The position numbers and the translations under genes are program-made. DNA of 64,000 nt from Ancylobacter gelatini (lineage in GTDB: Bacteria > Pseudomonadota > Alphaproteobacteria > Rhizobiales > Xanthobacteraceae), in NCBI RefSeq assembly GCF_022601675.1, contig NZ_JAKVIL010000003.1:62001-126000 (forward strand), given 5' to 3'. Numbering within the stretch: the first letter of the stretch is position 1; the number at the start of each line of letters is the position of its first letter. Of the stretch, positions 35,087 to 42,209 are shown one piece after another. The notes under the pieces are model-generated. The model saw only the letters and a program-made list of their open reading frames with translations. It did no database searches and had not been told where the DNA came from.

Positions 35087-36120
35087 GCAAGCCCAAGGCC
35101 GCGGATGCCGGCGAGGCGCTCGCGCGCGATCTGGAGCGGCTGTGCCCGGGCGGCGTGTTCGCCGATGTCTCGCTGGCCGATATCAGCCGCTGGCGCATAG
35201 GCGGCACCGCCGACCTGATCGTGCGCCCGCGCAGCACCGAGCAGCTCGCCGCGTTGCGCGGCTATATCGCTGCGCGCGGGCTGGCCAGCGTGGTGATCGG
35301 CGCGACCAGCAACCTGCTGTTCGCTGATGAAGGGCTGCGCGCGATCGGCATCCAGATCGGGAGCGATTTCGCGTCGCTGTCGATCCATGGCGGCGAGATC
35401 GTGGCCGATCCCGGCGTGTGGGTTCCCGGCCTCGTGCGGGACAGCATGAGTGCAGGCCTGACCGGCATCGAGCATGCCTGCGGCATTCCCGGCACGCTGG
35501 GCGGGCTGGTGTGCATGAATGGCGGCAGCCAGCGGCGCGGAATCGGCGAGCGGGTGGTCACGGTGGAGAGCGTGGCGAGCGACGGTACCATCCACACCCG
35601 CACGGCGGAGGAATGCGGCTTCGCCTATCGCCGCTCGGTGTTTCAGAGCAATGGCGAGGTCATTGCCCGCACCACGCTGCAACTGGAGCCCGCGGCGGAC
35701 AAGGCGGCGTGCCGGCGCGCGATCCTTGCCATTCTGATGGACCGCCGCCGCAAGTTCCCGCAGAAGCTGCCCAATTGCGGCTCGGTCTTCGTCAGCAACC
35801 CGGCCATGTATGCCGAATTCGGCCCGCCCGGCGCGATCATCGAGAAGCTGGGCTTCAAGGGGCGCCGGGTCGGCGGCGCGCTGGTCTCGCCGCAGCACGC
35901 CAATTTCATCGTGAATACCGGAACCGCACGCGCGGACGAGGTGCGCGAGCTGATCGTCTCCATCAAGAACGCGGTCATCGAGAAGACCGGTTACGCGATG
36001 GAGATCGAGGCGCGCTTCATTACGCCGGACGGCGCGATCCTGTCGCCGGACGCCCTCCCGCTCGGCGCCGCGAGCCTCGATCGGAACGGCGGTACGCTGG
36101 CGAGCCAACTGCCCGGGTGA
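35074..36120 (+). CDS. MurB-like UDP-N-acetylenolpyruvoylglucosamine reductase, divergent copy
   Basis: 348 residues. The FAD-binding half has SRWRIGGTADLIVRP and VVIGATSNLLFADEGLR (family usual GSGSNLL). The reductase half has CGFAYRRSVFQ (Tyr), NCGSVFVSNP with the proton-donor Ser, and HANFIVNTG; the C-terminal Glu is in MEIEARFI. It would reduce the enolpyruvyl ether made by the gene before it to a lactyl ether. ATG 35074 overlaps the MurA-like gene by 13 bases; GTG 35083, with a 4-base overlap, is an alternative start. There are no murC/ddl/ftsQ neighbours, so this is not the usual division cluster. Confidence 0.85.
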   Translation: MGGVSKPKAADAGEALARDLERLCPGGVFADVSLADISRWRIGGTADLIVRPRSTEQLAALRGYIAARGLASVVIGATSNLLFADEGLRAIGIQIGSDFASLSIHGGEIVADPGVWVPGLVRDSMSAGLTGIEHACGIPGTLGGLVCMNGGSQRRGIGERVVTVESVASDGTIHTRTAEECGFAYRRSVFQSNGEVIARTTLQLEPAADKAACRRAILAILMDRRRKFPQKLPNCGSVFVSNPAMYAEFGPPGAIIEKLGFKGRRVGGALVSPQHANFIVNTGTARADEVRELIVSIKNAVIEKTGYAMEIEARFITPDGAILSPDALPLGAASLDRNGGTLASQLPG

Positions 36121-36240
36121 TGGGCCGTCCCCGGCTCGCCGCGCCGCGCGCGTCCCCGGGGCGCGGGCCCGCGCGGCGCCGGCTGCCGTCTCCACGCGCC
36201 AGGATGCGGGGGTGCTTGCTGCCGATCATGCGGGTCGCAT

Positions 36241-36270
36241 TGATCCGAATCCCGATACGATCCGTATCGC
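36241..36270 (+). promoter_or_regulatory. possible RpoE (ECF11) promoter before the DUF2177 gene
   Basis: TGATCC at 36241-36246 is followed after exactly 18 bases by TATCGC (36265-36270). The -35 box and spacing match the rpoE promoter site in this window (TGATCC-N18-TATAAG); the -10 shares only TAT. The predicted start would be about 24 bases before ATG 36301. DUF2177 genes are frequent members of RpoE-ChrR regulons. Confidence 0.4.
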
Positions 36271-36300
36271 CTCCCGAAACGCCAGAACGGGAAGGCCGTC

Positions 36301-36714
36301 ATGCAGTGGATCGTCGCCTATGCCGCCACCGGCATCGTGTTCCTCGCCATCGATGCCGTCTGGCTCAGCCTGATGGCGAGCCGGCTCTACAAGCCCCTGC
36401 TTGGCGGGATGATGGCCGAGCAGGTGAATCTGCCACCGGCGATCCTGTTCTACCTGCTCTATGTCGTGGGCATCGTGGTGTTCGCGGTGCAGCCCGCGCT
36501 GGCCTCGGGGAAGTGGACGACGGCACTCGCGCTTGGCGCGCTGTTCGGCCTGATCGCCTATGGCACCTATGACCTGACCAACCATGCGACGCTGCGCAAC
36601 TGGCCGGCTGTGATCACCGCCGTCGATCTGGCCTGGGGAACGGTGCTGACCGGCATTGCCGCCACCGCCGGATTCTTCCTCACCCGGCTCATCGCGGGCC
36701 CGGCCGCCGGCTGA
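36301..36714 (+). CDS. DUF2177 family membrane protein
   Basis: 137 residues with four predicted spans: the N-terminal AATGIVFLAIDAVWLSLMAS contains the family's D-x-x-W-L motif, and GLIAYGTYDLTNHATLRNWP is the other hallmark. Function unknown. A GGGAAGG site precedes ATG 36301. It lies next to the rpoE-chrR genes and is convergent with the DUF1295 gene. Confidence 0.85.
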   Translation: MQWIVAYAATGIVFLAIDAVWLSLMASRLYKPLLGGMMAEQVNLPPAILFYLLYVVGIVVFAVQPALASGKWTTALALGALFGLIAYGTYDLTNHATLRNWPAVITAVDLAWGTVLTGIAATAGFFLTRLIAGPAAG

Positions 36715-36804
36715 TGCTGCCCGCGCGAGGGGCGACGTGAACGTTCTTCTTTGACGGCATCTTCGGATGCGGACATGCCGGCGCGGGGGCTGGCCGCGGC
36801 GGCG

Positions 36805-37626
36805 CTATCGGCCGGGTCCCCGTGCGGGGCCGGGCCAGAAGGCGTTGACCCGCCGCTGATAGTCCCGGAACGCCTCGCCCCTTGAGCGCAGCATATGGGC
36901 TTCCGTCGGCGGTATGCCGGAAGCATGCACGAGCAGCACATAAATCAGCAGCGGGGCGAGCAGCGCGGCGACGCCCCACGCGTAGCCACCCGCGGGGTCT
37001 ATGGCGATGGCCGGATAGGCGAGCCAGCCCAGCCATTCAAAGAAATAGTTGGGATGGCGCGTCATGCCCCACAGGCCTTGATCGCAGACCCGGCCGCGAT
37101 TGGCGGGGATGGCGCGAAAACGGGCGAGCTGGCGGTCGGCCACGCCTTCGCCCAGCACGGCGGCGAGCAGCAGGACGACGGCGAGGCCATCTCCCGGCCG
37201 CCAGCCGGGGAAGGGGGCATGCGCCGCTGCCGCGATCGCCAGCACCAGAATCAGCGCCGCCAGTGCCTGCACCTGGAGGAACAGGAACAGCCTGCGCGAG
37301 GCGTGCGCACCCCATTGCCGGCGCAACTCGGCATAGCGCGGGTCGTCATGGCCCTGCCGGGTGCGCTGCAGGATGTGCAGGCCGAGCCGCAGCGACCAGA
37401 TCGCCGCGAGGCCTGCGACCAGCAACTGGCGGGGGAGCCAGCTCTCCGCGCCAAAGGGCAGCAACGCGGCGGCGATGCCGGCGATGCCGGTCGCGAACGA
37501 CCAGATGGTATCGACCCAACCGTGATTGCCGGTGCGCTCCGCCGCAAGCCACGCGCCCGCCATGGCGAGAGCGAGAAACAGCGCCAGCGCGGCGGAGAGC
37601 GATGCCGCGAGCATGAACCCGCTCAT
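36805..37626 (-). CDS. DUF1295 family membrane protein (steroid 5-alpha-reductase-like)
   Basis: 273 residues, six or so spans. It has the family pattern WVDTIWSFATGIAG, the RQQWGA-like region LRRQWGAHASRRLFLF, and the C-terminal NAD(P)H-binding zone GLWGMTRHPNYFFEW, then EAFRDYQRRVNAFWPG. The fold belongs with isoprenylcysteine methyltransferase and steroid reductases; these bacterial members have no proven substrate but often accompany cyclopropane synthase and RpoE genes, so a lipid double-bond reaction is a fair inference. It overlaps the hydrolase stop by 4 bases. Confidence 0.85.
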   Translation of the reverse strand: MSGFMLAASLSAALALFLALAMAGAWLAAERTGNHGWVDTIWSFATGIAGIAAALLPFGAESWLPRQLLVAGLAAIWSLRLGLHILQRTRQGHDDPRYAELRRQWGAHASRRLFLFLQVQALAALILVLAIAAAAHAPFPGWRPGDGLAVVLLLAAVLGEGVADRQLARFRAIPANRGRVCDQGLWGMTRHPNYFFEWLGWLAYPAIAIDPAGGYAWGVAALLAPLLIYVLLVHASGIPPTEAHMLRSRGEAFRDYQRRVNAFWPGPARGPGR

Positions 37627-38501
37627 GACGCCGCCTCCCGGCGCCTCACGCCGTCGATGAAGGCGTCCATGTCGTCGAGCACCGGCGCGATTAGGCGCAG
37701 CGGCCGCGACAGCGCACCCAGCACGGTGCGGTGATCGACGCGCGGGTAACGCCGGAACGTGACGTCGCCGCCCTGCTGCTCCAGCCGCGCGGCAAGGCGG
37801 GCGGTGTTGCCGGGATCGACCGTGTGGTCATCGATGCCGGTGGCGAGGAAGGCCGGGACTTCGCCGCCCGCCACGAAGTTGATCGGCTGGCTGAGGGCGC
37901 GGCCGGTCTCCTCGCCGAAGATCTCCTCCAGCGTCCGGCTGTGCAGCGGCAGGAAGTCATAAGGCCCGGCGAGACCGATCAGCCCGGCAATGTCGCGCCG
38001 GCTGTCAAGGTCGACGCCTTCCAGCCATTGCCGGTCGAAGGCCAGCATCGCCGCGATATGGGCGCCGGCGGAATGGCCGGCGAGAAACACAAGGCTGGCG
38101 TCGCCGCCGAACTCGGCGGCGTGTTCGCGCGCCCAGCGGACCGCCCGCGCGCCGTCCTTCAGGAAGTCGGGGAAACGGACCTCGGGATAGACGCGATAGT
38201 CCGGGACGAGGGTGACGATGCCCCGGCTCGCCAGCGCCGCGCCGACGAAACGGTAGAGCGCGCGCTCGCCTTCCTCCCAGCCGCCGCCATAGAAGAACAC
38301 CACGACGGGCCGGGGTCCGCCGGCCGCGCGTGGGGCGTAGATGTCGATGCCGTGGGGCGGACCTTCGGCATAGGACCGGTCCGCGATCAGGCGGACATCT
38401 TCGAGCCGGGCCAGCATGTTCAGGGTTGCCAGCGGCGCCATCCATGTGGTGGCGGCGCCTCCGGCCAGCAGTCCCAGCGCGATGAACAGGGCCTCGCGCA
38501 T
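37623..38501 (-). CDS. alpha/beta hydrolase (carboxylesterase-like)
   Basis: 292 residues. An N-terminal hydrophobic segment (LFIALGLLAGGAATTWMAPL) suggests a membrane anchor or signal. The oxyanion motif reads FFYGGGWEEG where the hormone-sensitive-lipase-like group usually has HGGGW. The nucleophile Ser is in LAGHSAGAHIAAML, with Asp in TGIDDHTVDP and His in RVDHRTVLG. It lies 7 bases after chrR and overlaps the DUF1295 gene, so it belongs to the rpoE operon and may act on lipid or oxidised esters. Confidence 0.85.
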   Translation of the reverse strand: MREALFIALGLLAGGAATTWMAPLATLNMLARLEDVRLIADRSYAEGPPHGIDIYAPRAAGGPRPVVVFFYGGGWEEGERALYRFVGAALASRGIVTLVPDYRVYPEVRFPDFLKDGARAVRWAREHAAEFGGDASLVFLAGHSAGAHIAAMLAFDRQWLEGVDLDSRRDIAGLIGLAGPYDFLPLHSRTLEEIFGEETGRALSQPINFVAGGEVPAFLATGIDDHTVDPGNTARLAARLEQQGGDVTFRRYPRVDHRTVLGALSRPLRLIAPVLDDMDAFIDGVRRREAAS

Positions 38502-38508
38502 TGTGAAC

Positions 38509-39189
38509 CTACAGGCGGACGAAGGGCTGGATCAGGCGGCCGAAGAAGCCGGTCAGCCGCATCCCGCCTTCCAGCGCGGCAAGGCAGATGCACTCGCCGT
38601 CGGGATCGACCACCGGCTGATGTTCGACCTCCGAGCCCATCTCGGTCAGGTCGCCGGGAAGGTAGCGGCCGAATTCGTCCGAGAACGAGCCGACCAGTAT
38701 CTGGGTGAACTCGGTGCCGAAATGGCCGTGCTCGGGCAGCTTGCGCCCCGGCCCGACGCGCAGCAGCGTCAGCCGCTCCGCCGGATCGTTCGGCAGCGTC
38801 ACCGCGCTGGCGCGAACGCCGATCCCGATCCAGCGCCACGGGCCGATCTCGCAATCCTGCAGCGGCCGGGGAAGCGGAATGCCGCCGGGCAGCAGCGCCG
38901 CGGCGCGGCGCGGGCGCCGAGCCATCGCGGCGGCGGTCGTCCCCGCGACATCCCGAGCCTCCTCGGCATCGATGGCGGCGAGGGCGGCGGCGAAGGCGTC
39001 GGGCGTCATCGGCGCCGGCTCGATCTCGTCCAGCAGGACTCCGCCTATGGCCTCGAACTGCGCCAGCCGAGCGCGGCAGACCGGGCAGCCGGCAAGGTGG
39101 GTCGCGACCACCATGGCCGGGCCGGCCGGCAGGGTGCCCGCCGCCAGGCGCATCAGCGTTTCGTCGGTCGCATGATGATGGATGGTCAT
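38509..39189 (-). CDS. chrR: ChrR-type zinc anti-sigma factor with cupin domain
   Basis: 226 residues. The anti-sigma domain has zinc ligands at His6, His31, Cys35 and Cys38 (THLAGCPVCRARL), the same positions as in Rhodobacter sphaeroides ChrR. The C-terminal cupin domain begins around residue 120 and holds EHGHFGTEFTQIL and GSEVEHQPVVD. In the known system ChrR holds RpoE inactive and is degraded on singlet-oxygen or organic peroxide stress. ATG 39189 overlaps the sigma-factor stop by 4 bases. Confidence 0.92.
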   Translation of the reverse strand: MTIHHHATDETLMRLAAGTLPAGPAMVVATHLAGCPVCRARLAQFEAIGGVLLDEIEPAPMTPDAFAAALAAIDAEEARDVAGTTAAAMARRPRRAAALLPGGIPLPRPLQDCEIGPWRWIGIGVRASAVTLPNDPAERLTLLRVGPGRKLPEHGHFGTEFTQILVGSFSDEFGRYLPGDLTEMGSEVEHQPVVDPDGECICLAALEGGMRLTGFFGRLIQPFVRL

Positions 39190-39764
39190 TTGTCGCCTTC
39201 CAGCAGCGTGCGCAGCCGTCCGAGGGCGAGGCGCACGCGGGATTTCACGGTGCCGAGCGGCAGGCCAAGCTCGCGGGCAATCTCCGAATGGGCCTTGTCG
39301 CCGAAGAACGACAGGCGCAGCACCAGCGCCTGCTCGTCGGATAGCGCCTTGAGCGCCGCGCGCACGGCAGCCTCGCGCTCGCTCGCCAGCAGCAGCACCT
39401 CGCCCGACGGCGCGGTCTCGCTGTCCGCCGGGGGCGCCTGCTCGGCGGTGGCGGCGGAGCGGGCGCGGCGGAGATGATCGATCCGCAGATTGCGGGCGAT
39501 GGTGAAGATCCAGGTGGCGGCGCCCGCGCGCGCCGGGTCGAAATAGGCCGCCTTGCGCCACACCGACAGCATCACTTCCTGCGCGATCTCCTCGGCAGTG
39601 TTCGCCGGCAGGCCGGACTTGCGCAGGAAGGCGGTCACCCGCGGCGCGAAGTGGCTGTACAGCCGGGCAAAGGCCTGCCGGTCGCGGTCGGCGGCGACGA
39701 CCGTGATGAGCCGGGCAAATTCGCGGCCATCGGGCGCGGCGCCATCTTCCATCAGATGGGTCAC
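39186..39764 (-). CDS. rpoE: ECF sigma factor RpoE, ECF11 group
   Basis: 192 residues from GTG 39764. Region 2 includes QAFARLYSHFAPRVTAFLRK, EEIAQEVMLSVWRKA and TWIFTIARNLRIDHLRR; region 4 includes LSDEQALVLRLSFFGDKAHS and LPLGTVKSRVRLALGRLR. The start is chosen for the strong GGGGAGG site 5 bases upstream, and because the family is about 180-190 residues long. ATG 39836 and ATG 39938 are in frame, but the autoregulatory promoter (-10 at 39846-39841) would place the transcript start at about 39834, after or at those codons. ATG 39752 is a further option. It directs the singlet-oxygen type stress response. Confidence 0.9.
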   Translation of the reverse strand: MTHLMEDGAAPDGREFARLITVVAADRDRQAFARLYSHFAPRVTAFLRKSGLPANTAEEIAQEVMLSVWRKAAYFDPARAGAATWIFTIARNLRIDHLRRARSAATAEQAPPADSETAPSGEVLLLASEREAAVRAALKALSDEQALVLRLSFFGDKAHSEIARELGLPLGTVKSRVRLALGRLRTLLEGDK

Positions 39765-39840
39765 GTTTCCTCCCCGCCGCGACGACGGGAGCCCGGCCGG
39801 CTCGCCTGAGTGAGTGTGTTCCAGCAGCGCATTCATGGTC

Positions 39841-39870
39841 CTTATACGCGCCGCCCGCATCGGCGGATCA
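39841..39870 (-). promoter_or_regulatory. RpoE-type autoregulatory promoter of the rpoE-chrR operon
   Basis: On the minus strand TGATCC (39870-39865) and TATAAG (39846-39841) are separated by exactly 18 bases, which fits the ECF11 consensus known from Rhodobacter. Transcription would start near 39834, leaving a leader of about 70 bases before GTG 39764. Confidence 0.7.
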
Positions 39871-39992
39871 GTGCATCGGCCGGGCGGCACGGAAGATAGG
39901 CGACAGGGCAGACGAGAGACATGGCGGACGGACGACATGGCGGATGAACGTCATGCCGGAATCGATTCAGCTGACGGAACGACAGGGTCGGG

Positions 39993-40022
39993 TGATCCAT
40001 CGCTCGATCGCTTCCGTACTTT
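39993..40022 (+). promoter_or_regulatory. possible RpoE promoter before the FAD oxidoreductase operon
   Basis: TGATCC at 39993-39998, then 18 bases, then TACTTT (40017-40022). The -35 box and spacing are the same as in the divergent rpoE promoter 123 bases away; the -10 is weaker. The leader to ATG 40066 would be about 36 bases. Confidence 0.5.
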
Positions 40023-40065
40023 AGCCAACGCCGCCTTTCCACTCCATCGATCGAAGAGCTCGCAC

Positions 40066-41412
40066 ATGAACATTCGTCAGGACTTCGCGTCGGGCCGTTC
40101 GGTGCGCCTTGCCGTCATTGGCGCGGGTATTTCGGGCCTGGCGGCGGCGTGGCTGCTGTCGAAGCGCCATGACGTCACGCTGTTCGAGGCGGAGGGCCGG
40201 CTCGGGGGGCATTCCAACACGGTCGAGGTCGAGGGCGTGCCGGTGGATACCGGCTTCATCGTCTATAATGAAAAGACCTACCCCAACCTGACCGCGTTGT
40301 TCGAGCATCTCGGCGTGGCGACCCGCGCGTCCGACATGTCGTTCGGGGTCTCGCTGGATGGCGGGCGGCTGGAATATTCCGGCTCGGGCCTGCGCGGCCT
40401 GTTCGCGCAGCCGGGTAATCTGCTCTCGCCGCGTTTCGGGTCCATGATGACCGATCTGCTGCGCTTTTACCGGAACGCGCCGCGTGACCTGCCGTCGATG
40501 GGGCTGGAGAGTCTCGACAGCTATCTCGACGCCAATAAATACGGAGCGGCTTTCCGCCACGATCACCTTTACCCGATGGCGGCCGCGATCTGGTCGACAC
40601 CCGCGGCCGATGTCGGCGCCTATCCGGCCGCGAGCTTCGTGCGGTTCTGCGACAATCATGGTCTGCTCCAGGTCACGGGACGGCCGGTCTGGCGCACCGT
40701 GGTCGGCGGCAGTCGCAGCTATGTCGCGCGGCTGCGCGAGGATTTCCGCGGCCGCATCGTGGCCGGGCGCGCCGTGCGTGCGGTTCGCCGGCGCCCGGGC
40801 GGCGTGGTCGTGGTCGACGCGGCCGGCGGTGAGAGCCATTTCGATCAGGTCGTGATCGCCACCCATGCCGACCAGGCCCTCGCCATGCTGGAACAGCCGA
40901 GCGAGGCCGAGCACGAACTGCTCGGCGCTTTCGGCTACAGTCGCAACGAGGCGGTGCTGCATGCCGATCCGCGCCTGATGCCACGCCGCCGTGCGGCATG
41001 GTCGGCGTGGAACTACCTTGCCGACCGCCGCGCCGAGAAGGCGCTCTGCGTGACCTATTGGATGAACCGGCTCCAGGAATTGCCCGATGACCGGCAGCTT
41101 TTCGTCACGCTGAACCCCGCGGTCGAACCCGATCCCGCCACCGTTGCGTATCGCGCGAGCTACGAGCATCCTCTGTTCGATGCGCGCGCCATGGCCGCAC
41201 AGGCGCGGCTCTGGTCGCTTCAGGGCGATGGCGGCGTATGGTTCTGCGGCGCCTATTTCGGCGCCGGATTCCACGAGGACGGCTTGCAGGCCGGGCTCGC
41301 GGTCGCCGAATCGCTCGGCGGCGTGCGTCGGCCGTGGCAGGTGGCGGACGAGTCCGGGCGCATCCCCCTGCCGCGCTACCACGCGGCGCCGGCGGCACTG
41401 GAGTTGGTCTGA
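40066..41412 (+). CDS. FAD-dependent amine-oxidase-like oxidoreductase
   Basis: 448 residues. The dinucleotide-binding motif VIGAGISGLAAAWLLS is near residue 17, followed by the FAD ribose Glu in VTLFEAEGRLGGHSNTV. PVDTGFIVYNEKTYPNLTAL is a hallmark of the group found with DUF1365 and cyclopropane-synthase genes. Near the C-terminus VWFCGAYFGAGFHEDGLQAG closes the FAD site. It likely acts on membrane lipid chains. The start is ATG 40066 (GAAGAG site); longer upstream frames extend past the predicted promoter. The stop overlaps the next ATG by one base. Confidence 0.88.
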   Translation: MNIRQDFASGRSVRLAVIGAGISGLAAAWLLSKRHDVTLFEAEGRLGGHSNTVEVEGVPVDTGFIVYNEKTYPNLTALFEHLGVATRASDMSFGVSLDGGRLEYSGSGLRGLFAQPGNLLSPRFGSMMTDLLRFYRNAPRDLPSMGLESLDSYLDANKYGAAFRHDHLYPMAAAIWSTPAADVGAYPAASFVRFCDNHGLLQVTGRPVWRTVVGGSRSYVARLREDFRGRIVAGRAVRAVRRRPGGVVVVDAAGGESHFDQVVIATHADQALAMLEQPSEAEHELLGAFGYSRNEAVLHADPRLMPRRRAAWSAWNYLADRRAEKALCVTYWMNRLQELPDDRQLFVTLNPAVEPDPATVAYRASYEHPLFDARAMAAQARLWSLQGDGGVWFCGAYFGAGFHEDGLQAGLAVAESLGGVRRPWQVADESGRIPLPRYHAAPAALELV

Positions 41413-42197
41413 TGGGCGAAACCGTCTCAGCGCTCTATGCCGGAACGGTGATGCATGTACGGCTGAAGCCGCGGCGCCACCGGCTTTCCTACCGCCTGTT
41501 CTCCCTGCTGCTCGATCTGGATGAGGTCGATACGCTCGACCGACGTTTGCGCCTGTTCTCGCGCAACCGCTTCAATCTGTTCAGCTTTCGCGACAGCGAC
41601 TATGGCACGCCAGGCGGCGGGCCGCTGAAGCCGCAGGTGGAGGCCCTGCTCGCCGCCGCCGGGCTGGAGCCTGATGGCGGGCCGGTGCGGCTGCTCACCA
41701 TGCCCCGCCTGTTCGGCTATGCCTTCAATCCGCTGAACGTCTATTTCTGCCACCGTCGGAACGGCGCGCTGCTGGCGGTGCTCTACGAGGTGAACAACAC
41801 CTTCGGTCAGCGCCATAGTTACCTGATCCCGGTGCCGGCCGGGGCGCACGAGCCGTTGCGGCAGCGGGCCGAGAAGCGCTTCTACGTGTCGCCCTTCATG
41901 GACATGGATCTCGCCTATGCGTTCCGCGTCCACCCGCCGGCGGATGAGGTGCGCATCGCCATCCTTGCCAGCGATGCGGAGGGGCCGGTGCTGAGCGCGG
42001 TTCACCACGCGGCGCGGCGGCCCTTGAACGACGGCGAACTCGCCCGCGCCCTGGTCGCCTTCCCGTTTCTGACGCTGAAGGTGGTCGCCGGCATTCACTG
42101 GGAAGCCCTGCGGCTCTGGGCCAAGGGCATCGGCCTGCGTCCCCGCCCGCCCGCTCCCGAGATCGCCGTCAGCGTTTCGACTTCGCCCCGCCTTTGA
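41412..42197 (+). CDS. DUF1365 family protein
   Basis: 261 residues. Family marks: YAGTVMHVRLKPRRHRLSYR at the N-terminus, RLFGYAFNPLNVYFCHRRNG in the centre, EVNNTFGQRHSYL and KRFYVSPFMDMDLAYAF later. The biochemical role is unknown; members nearly always sit between an FAD oxidoreductase and a cyclopropane-synthase-like methyltransferase, as here, and the trio is seen in RpoE regulons. Translation is coupled through TGATG at 41410-41414. Confidence 0.88.
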   Translation: MGETVSALYAGTVMHVRLKPRRHRLSYRLFSLLLDLDEVDTLDRRLRLFSRNRFNLFSFRDSDYGTPGGGPLKPQVEALLAAAGLEPDGGPVRLLTMPRLFGYAFNPLNVYFCHRRNGALLAVLYEVNNTFGQRHSYLIPVPAGAHEPLRQRAEKRFYVSPFMDMDLAYAFRVHPPADEVRIAILASDAEGPVLSAVHHAARRPLNDGELARALVAFPFLTLKVVAGIHWEALRLWAKGIGLRPRPPAPEIAVSVSTSPRL

Positions 42198-42209
42198 GGA
42201 CTGCACCGC

